The notes under the pieces are model-generated. The model made no database searches. It saw only the letters and a program-made list of their open reading frames with translations, and was not told where the DNA came from. From Hyphomicrobiales bacterium (lineage in GTDB: Bacteria; Pseudomonadota; Alphaproteobacteria; Rhizobiales; Rhizobiaceae): a stretch of 64,000 nt of DNA. The DNA lies in contig UCFC01000017.1 in assembly GCA_900471515.1 (NCBI GenBank), positions 1 to 64,000 on the forward strand, given 5' to 3'. The position numbers and the translations under genes were made by a program. Below, piece by piece: positions 59,137 to 64,000 of this stretch. Each line of letters opens with the position of its first letter. The first letter of the stretch is position 1.

Positions 59137-61035
59137 ATGAAGTTCGTTTTGAAAAGCGCGGTTTCCGCATTGGCACTTTCCTGCGTGATGGGCGCGATTC
59201 CTGCGCATGCCTATACGCTGATGGATATGCTGCGCGGCGACCGGGCGAGGGGCCAGAGCACCATTTTCATGGACCCTTCGGCTCCGGTCCGCGGCAATCC
59301 GGGCAATCGCAACGGCGGCCTTGGCGGCGATCTCGATCCGGAAGCGGCCCTGCCCAAGGTTTCCAGCCCGCGCTATTACACCTACAAGGCTGAAACGCTG
59401 CAGCTCGTCGACACGACCAAGTTTGCCGATCCGGTCGTGACCGGCGCGGTGGCCGACGTTTCGGGTGCGGCCACGACGGACGTCGCCCCGCAGCGCCACT
59501 TCCTGACGGAAGCCAAGGTTCGCGCCAATGCCGATGTCGCCAAGGCGCTGCAGGCCTATTACGGCGACGGCAAGAACCCGCTCGTCTGGGTTTCCGGCGA
59601 GGGCGTCAACGAGCGCGGCAAGGCGGCGCTCGCCGTGCTTGCCGATGCGGCAAGCGTCGGCCTCGATCCGGCCGATTACGCCGTCACCCAGCCGGTGATC
59701 GATCCGGCCAATCCCGACCCTGACGCCCGCGATCGGGCGCTGACGCAGTTCGAACTGGCGCTGTCCGCCAAGGTCCTGGCCTATGTGCAGGATACGACGC
59801 GCGGCCGCATCGATCCCAACAAGCTCTCCGGCTACCATGATTTCCAGCGCAAGGTCGTCAAGCTCGATCCGGTGCTGAAGCTTTCGCGCCTCAGCCCCGA
59901 CGTCGCCGCCTATCTTTCCAGCCGCAACCCCGACAGCCCGCAGTTCCTGGCGCTGAAGGCCGAGCTTGCCAAGCTGCGCGCGGCCGACGGCGGCAATGAA
60001 GAGCGGATCACCATTTCGCTGGACCGCCTGCTGCGCCCCGGCGACAGCTCGCCGGAAGTGGCCAATATCGTCAAGGCGATCGAAAAGCACGGTTCGCCGG
60101 AATTGAAGAGCGCCCATGCGGCAACATTTGCGGCCTATGCGGGCAGCAGCGACTATTCGCCCGAGATCGTGTCGATGGTCGAGGACTTCCAGAAGGAACA
60201 CGGCCTGAAGCCGGACGGCGTGATCGGCCAGGCGACCGTGCGCACCATGACCGGCGGCGACAGCAACGCCTCCAAGATCGACAAGCTCGTCGTCGCCATG
60301 GAAGAGGCGCGCTGGCTGCCGGAAGATCTCGGCCCGCGTTACGTGATGATCAACCAGCCCGCCTTCATGGCCTATTATTACAACGACTCCAAGCAGCAGC
60401 TGGCGATGCGCACCGTCGTCGGCGGCAAGAACAACCAGACCTATTTCTTCGACGACGAGATCGAAACCGTCGAATTCAATCCGTTCTGGGGTGTTCCGCA
60501 GTCGATCATCATCAACGAGATGCTGCCGAAGCTGCGCGCCGACCCGAACTATCTGGACCAGCTCGGCTACGAAGTCGAAGTCGGCGGCCATGCCGTGCCG
60601 TCTTCCAGCGTCGACTGGTACGGCTCGACGCAGAACATCTCGGTGCGCCAGCCGCCGAGCAGCGACAATGCGCTCGGCGAGCTGAAGATCCTGTTCCCGA
60701 ACAGCCACGCCATCTACATGCACGACACGCCGTCCAAGAGCTTCTTCAAGCGCGACATGCGGGCTCTCAGCCACGGCTGCGTGCGCCTGTCCGACCCGCG
60801 CGCCATGGCCGCAGCCGTGCTCGGCACGACGGTCGACGATGTGGCCCGGCAGATCGCGACCGGCCAGAACCATGCCGTGAAGGTGCCGCAGAAGATCCCG
60901 GTCTATGTGTCCTATTTCACCGCATGGCCGAACAAGGACGGCGTGATCGAGTATTTCGACGACGTCTACGGGCGCGATGCCTATACGCTGAAGGCGTTCG
61001 ACGTGACGACGAAGGCGCGTGAGGCGCAGATCTGA
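59137..61035 (+). CDS. L,D-transpeptidase (YcbB/LdtD-type)
   Basis: A 632-residue periplasmic enzyme that forms 3-3 peptidoglycan cross-links. It has a signal peptide (MKFVLKSAVSALALSCVMGA ending PAHA), a scaffold region, a peptidoglycan-binding helical motif near 355-410 (EIVSMVEDFQKEHGLKPDGV) and a C-terminal YkuD domain with catalytic SHGCVRLSDP (H546, C548). In Agrobacterium-like relatives such enzymes make the main cross-links at the growth pole. I choose the ATG at 59137 because it begins the signal peptide; an ATG at 59113 adds eight acidic residues. A stable terminator follows. Confidence 0.92.
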   Translation: MKFVLKSAVSALALSCVMGAIPAHAYTLMDMLRGDRARGQSTIFMDPSAPVRGNPGNRNGGLGGDLDPEAALPKVSSPRYYTYKAETLQLVDTTKFADPVVTGAVADVSGAATTDVAPQRHFLTEAKVRANADVAKALQAYYGDGKNPLVWVSGEGVNERGKAALAVLADAASVGLDPADYAVTQPVIDPANPDPDARDRALTQFELALSAKVLAYVQDTTRGRIDPNKLSGYHDFQRKVVKLDPVLKLSRLSPDVAAYLSSRNPDSPQFLALKAELAKLRAADGGNEERITISLDRLLRPGDSSPEVANIVKAIEKHGSPELKSAHAATFAAYAGSSDYSPEIVSMVEDFQKEHGLKPDGVIGQATVRTMTGGDSNASKIDKLVVAMEEARWLPEDLGPRYVMINQPAFMAYYYNDSKQQLAMRTVVGGKNNQTYFFDDEIETVEFNPFWGVPQSIIINEMLPKLRADPNYLDQLGYEVEVGGHAVPSSSVDWYGSTQNISVRQPPSSDNALGELKILFPNSHAIYMHDTPSKSFFKRDMRALSHGCVRLSDPRAMAAAVLGTTVDDVARQIATGQNHAVKVPQKIPVYVSYFTAWPNKDGVIEYFDDVYGRDAYTLKAFDVTTKAREAQI

Positions 61036-61059
61036 CGCCTGGCATTATGGAGTTCAAGC

Positions 61060-61088
61060 GGGCGGTCTTCGGGCCGCCTGTTTTTGTT
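61060..61088 (+). terminator. Terminator after the L,D-transpeptidase gene
   Basis: GGCGGTC pairs with GGCCGCC across a UUCG tetraloop, followed by TGTTTTTGTTT. It sits 25 bp after the stop codon. Confidence 0.85.
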
Positions 61089-61120
61089 TAAGGCGGCCGT
61101 TTGGACAGGGCGTGCTCGTG

Positions 61121-61303
61121 GCCCCCTCATCCGGCCCTTCGGGCCACCTTCTGCCCGCTGGGGCGAAAGGGTGTCGCGGCAGCGTTCACTTCCATAAAGA
61201 AAGCGTCAGGACAGGCGAGGCGGCTGAGGTTTGTCCTTCTCCCCAGCGGGGAGAAGGTGGCGGCAGCCGGATGAGGGGGCCGCGATTGCAAGCGTATACG
61301 CTC
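61121..61303. repeat. Palindromic mosaic element plus first copy of a 135-bp direct repeat
   Basis: The element runs CCCCCTCATCCGGCCCTTCG ... to GGTGGCGGCAGCCGGATGAG GGGG (61121-61280), with inverted ends and a CCTTCTCCCCAGCGGGGAGA palindrome. From 61169 to 61303 it overlaps the first copy of a 135-bp sequence repeated at 61381-61516. Confidence 0.8.
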
Positions 61304-61380
61304 ATCCGGCCCTTCGGGCCACCTGACCGGGGTTGAGCCACGGGTCTCAACCCGTCCTTCGGACCCCCGCTGGGGAGAAG

Positions 61381-61516
61381 GGGTGTCGCGGCAGCGTTCA
61401 CTTCCATAAAGAAAGCGTCAGGATAGGCGAGCCGGCTGAGGTTTGTCCCTTCTCCCCAGCGGGGAGAAGGTGGCGGCAGCCGGATGAGGGGGCCGCGATT
61501 GCAAGCGTATACGCTC
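61381..61516. repeat. Second copy of the 135-bp direct repeat
   Basis: It matches 61169-61303 except for two substitutions and one inserted C. It contains the CCTTCTCCCCAGCGGGGAGA palindrome and ends with GCAAGCGTATACGCTC. The spacer 61304-61380 is the inverted form of the inner module seen at 54856-54900. Confidence 0.9.
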
Positions 61517-61528
61517 GATTTACCAGCC

Positions 61529-62239
61529 TCAAACAGCAACCTTCGCCGCAGACCCTTTCAGCAGGCTCTCCACCAGCTCCCCCGTCAGCTCATCGAAATG
61601 CGCGATGACGGTATCCGGATCGAGGCTCGCCACCGGCACATCCGAAAAGCCGAAGGGAACGGCAATCACAGGCACGCCGGCATTCTTCGCCACGGCAATG
61701 TCGTTGATACTGTCGCCGATCATGACGGCGCGGGCGACATCGCCGCCGGCGCGCTCGATCGTGCCGGTCAGATGGCGGGCATCGGGCTTGCGGTATTCGA
61801 ACGTGTCGCCGCCGATGATCGCATCGAAATAATGCGTCAGCTCGAGCTTCTGGAGGAGGGTGGTCGCAAGCCCTTCCATCTTGTTGGTGCAAACGGCGAG
61901 CGCGTAGCCGTCGGCCTTCAGCCGATCCATGGCGGCGACGAGGCCGGGATAGGGCCGGGTGTGACCCGGCATGTTGGCGATGTAATGATCCACGAAGCGT
62001 TCGACCAGGGACGGCAGCTCTTCCTGCGAGACGGGCCTGTCCTGCATCCTGCCGGCGCGCTCGATCATGACGCGGGCGCCCTGGCCGACGAGAGAGGTCA
62101 GGTCGTCATAGGTGACGGGCACGAGGCCGATCGTCGCGATCGTGTGGTTCAGGCTATCGACGAGATCGACACTGGTATCGAGCAAGGTGCCGTCGAGATC
62201 GAAAACGATGAGGGCCTTATTTTCGGGAGCGCGGGTCAA
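61529..62239 (-). CDS. gph: Phosphoglycolate phosphatase (HAD superfamily)
   Basis: A 236-residue HAD hydrolase: motif I VFDLDGTLLDTSVDL, motif II in AVCTNKMEG, motif III K in EYRKPDARH and motif IV IGDSINDIAVAKNAG. Gph removes phosphate from 2-phosphoglycolate produced by DNA repair or oxygenase reactions. I take the TTG at 62239, six bases after AGAGG, giving LTRAPENKALIVFDLDG as the N-terminus, similar to other rhizobial Gph; the frame stays open to 62311. It is divergent from rpiA. Confidence 0.9.
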   Translation of the reverse strand: MTRAPENKALIVFDLDGTLLDTSVDLVDSLNHTIATIGLVPVTYDDLTSLVGQGARVMIERAGRMQDRPVSQEELPSLVERFVDHYIANMPGHTRPYPGLVAAMDRLKADGYALAVCTNKMEGLATTLLQKLELTHYFDAIIGGDTFEYRKPDARHLTGTIERAGGDVARAVMIGDSINDIAVAKNAGVPVIAVPFGFSDVPVASLDPDTVIAHFDELTGELVESLLKGSAAKVAV

Positions 62240-62433
62240 AGTCGTGCCTCTTTGCGGGATAAGATCATTCCGCAGTAGGCGATGGACGGGCGAAAAGCAA
62301 CGCTGCGACATGCTACGGAAAAGTCGCAGCCGAAACGCGTGGCTTTCAATCGCAGGACGATGATTTTGGCTTTCGTTTGCAATACGAGCCGTGTAAACAG
62401 CACATCCAACGCAATATCAGGAGCTGGCGGCGC

Positions 62434-63132
62434 ATGGATGCCCGCGAAATGAAGATCAAGGCCGCCGAGGCAGCGCTTGTCCATGTCGAATATGGCATGC
62501 GCCTCGGAATCGGGACGGGGAGCACGGCGGAAGAATTCGTCCGACTGCTCGCCGAAAAGGTGGCGGCCGGTTTCAAGGTCGAGGGCGTTCCGACGTCCGA
62601 GCGCACGGCGCGGCTCTGCGTCGAACTCGGCGTTCCCCTGAAGTCGCTGGACGAACTGCCGCAGCTCGACCTGACGATCGACGGCGCCGACGAGGTCGAT
62701 CCGGCGCTCAGGCTCATCAAGGGCGGCGGCGGCGCGCTGCTGCGCGAGAAGATCGTGGCGGCCGCCTCGACGCGCATGATCGTCATTGCCGACGAAAGCA
62801 AGCTGGTCGATACGCTCGGCGCTTTCGCCCTGCCGATCGAAGTCAATCCCTTCGGCCTCGTTTCGACGCGTATCGCGATCGAAAAGACCGCCGCGCGGCT
62901 TGGTCTTTCCGGCGAACTGACGCTGCGTCAGTCCGGTGACGGAGAGTTTACCACCGACGGCGGACATCACATCATCGATGCATCTTTTGGCCGCATTCCT
63001 GATGCAGAGGCGCTCTCGAGGGAGCTGAATTCCATACCCGGTGTCGTGGAGCACGGGCTTTTCATCAACATGGCGGCGCTTGCGATCATTGCCGGTCCTG
63101 CAGGTGCCCGCACGCTGCAGGCAAACAGATAA
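62434..63132 (+). CDS. rpiA: Ribose-5-phosphate isomerase A
   Basis: Interconverts ribose-5-phosphate and ribulose-5-phosphate in the pentose phosphate pathway. The 232-residue protein has [12 protein letters not shown] near 23-34, [20 protein letters not shown] around 82-101 with the catalytic acidic residue and [11 protein letters not shown], and ends with [13 protein letters not shown] precedes the ATG at 62434. It is followed closely by a DUF2059 gene and gor, the usual rhizobial order. Confidence 0.96.
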   Translation: MDAREMKIKAAEAALVHVEYGMRLGIGTGSTAEEFVRLLAEKVAAGFKVEGVPTSERTARLCVELGVPLKSLDELPQLDLTIDGADEVDPALRLIKGGGGALLREKIVAAASTRMIVIADESKLVDTLGAFALPIEVNPFGLVSTRIAIEKTAARLGLSGELTLRQSGDGEFTTDGGHHIIDASFGRIPDAEALSRELNSIPGVVEHGLFINMAALAIIAGPAGARTLQANR

Positions 63133-63149
63133 CAGGAGCATAGAAACTC

Positions 63150-63716
63150 ATGATGAACATTGCAGGTCTTGGCCGTCTTGCCGCTGCGACCATCGTTCTT
63201 TCCGGGCTTGCCTTCGGCTCTGCCGCAAGAGCGCAGGAAGTATCCGAAGAGCAGCTGAAGGCCGCCCGCGCGGCCATGGACGCGATCGGCGCAACCACGC
63301 AGTACGACAATATCCTGCCGGGTCTGGCCGAGCGCCTCAAGGCCGGCCTCATCCAGGATTCGCCGAACTACCAGGACGTCATCACCGCGACCGTCGATGC
63401 CCAGGCGCTGGCGCTCGCACCGCGCCGCGCCGACCTGGAAAAGGAAGCGGCGCTGACCTATGCCAAGGCGTTTACCGTCGACGAGCTGAAGGCGATTGCC
63501 GATTTCTACAATTCCGACGTCGGCAAGAAGCTGCTGCGCGACGGCCCGGTCGCCTCGCGCGAAACCGCCAAGGCTGCCGATATCTGGGCGCAGGGCATTT
63601 CCCGCGACCTGGAAAAGCAGAGCAATGCCGAGCTTTCCAAGGTCATCAAGGCTCCGCCGCCGGCAACCGAAAGCCCGGTGGCGCCGGCTCCGGCCGCTGC
63701 CCCGGCCAAGCCGTAA
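63150..63716 (+). CDS. DUF2059 exported protein
   Basis: A 188-residue protein with a signal peptide (IVLSGLAFGSAARAQ), a DUF2059 domain with LTYAKAFTVDELKAIADFYNSDVGKKL, and an Ala/Pro-rich tail. The family is common between rpiA and gor in rhizobia; its molecular role is unknown. It starts 17 bp after rpiA and ends at a strong terminator. Confidence 0.88.
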   Translation: MMNIAGLGRLAAATIVLSGLAFGSAARAQEVSEEQLKAARAAMDAIGATTQYDNILPGLAERLKAGLIQDSPNYQDVITATVDAQALALAPRRADLEKEAALTYAKAFTVDELKAIADFYNSDVGKKLLRDGPVASRETAKAADIWAQGISRDLEKQSNAELSKVIKAPPPATESPVAPAPAAAPAKP

Positions 63717-63734
63717 GGCCGCCTTCACCTTTCG

Positions 63735-63767
63735 CAAAAGCCCGGCCTCGTCCGGGCTTTTGTTTTT
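63735..63767 (+). terminator. Intrinsic terminator after the DUF2059 gene
   Basis: CAAAAGCCCGG pairs with CCGGGCTTTTG across CCTCGT, followed by TTTTTC. It closes the rpiA - DUF2059 transcript ahead of gor. Confidence 0.9.
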
Positions 63768-63789
63768 CTCCGCCTGTCCCTATGTGTGA

Positions 63790-64000
<211 letters not shown>

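Noticed and set aside
58834..60873. A 679-codon minus-strand frame opposite the transpeptidase gene
   Set aside because: The plus strand has a signal peptide and the YkuD motif. The minus frame has no recognisable domain.

Overview
The window looks like a piece of a chromosome from a Rhizobiaceae-type alphaproteobacterium (Rhizobium, Ensifer, Shinella or Agrobacterium group; I cannot fix the genus). The reasons are the high GC content, a rhizobial Porin_2-family porin, the Usg protein, a PleC/DivJ-type histidine kinase, the order rpiA - DUF2059 - gor, and intergenic palindromic mosaic repeats of the kind common in this family. About 68 genes are dense, on both strands, in mostly short operons. 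I saw no tRNA, rRNA, CRISPR array, insertion sequence or prophage. Most of the window reads as core chromosome with small accessory insertions.

Layout. 0-7 kb: a cobS - DUF1289 - retroviral-type aspartic protease operon, divergent from cobT; dgkA; a membrane histidine kinase; a thermonuclease/uracil-glycosylase-like pair; an Lrp regulator. 7-12 kb: a major porin behind a long leader, a LysR regulator, and a dehydrogenase - AlkD-like pair. 11.8-16.1 kb: an alkanesulfonate cluster (ssuA, ssuD, ssuC, ssuB) with a 25-bp tandem repeat and a strong hairpin between ssuA and ssuD. 16-20 kb: a methyltransferase, usg, and a polar amino-acid ABC transporter (binding protein and two permeases, no ATPase nearby). 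20-25 kb: a large OmpA-domain protein with an Ala/Pro/Glu/Gln-rich N-terminal half; a DMT exporter - mobA - mobB run. 25-31 kb: a chemoreceptor, CsbD, moaA next to a DUF971 gene, and LtrA.

31-45 kb: small regulator/enzyme units, namely a MarR divergent from an alpha/beta hydrolase with a palindromic operator; PPOX flavoprotein; cupin; NmrA-like reductase; GcvA-like LysR; a ThDP enzyme divergent from a C-C-hydrolase-like esterase; a DUF4118 membrane protein; and a ClC transporter divergent from two tandem MarR paralogs across a perfect 19-bp palindrome. 45-48 kb: a sulfatase facing an OmpA-like/cysteine-rich exported protein pair. The two transcripts are bracketed by nearly identical 18-bp dyads and are the best candidate for an undescribed co-regulated module. 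48-53 kb: LysE exporters, a polyphosphate-glucokinase-like kinase divergent from a GH15 glucan glucohydrolase. 53-64 kb: a diguanylate cyclase, class I fumarase and class II fumarase with a ParDE toxin-antitoxin pair between them, a periplasmic L,D-transpeptidase, gph, rpiA, DUF2059 and the start of gor.

Repeats. A family of palindromic mosaic elements with CCCCCTCATCCG ends occurs at 28.5, 54.7 and 61.1-61.5 kb. A further copy forms the 3' end of mobB. An 80-bp tandem duplication sits beside moaA and a 135-bp direct repeat lies between the transpeptidase gene and gph.
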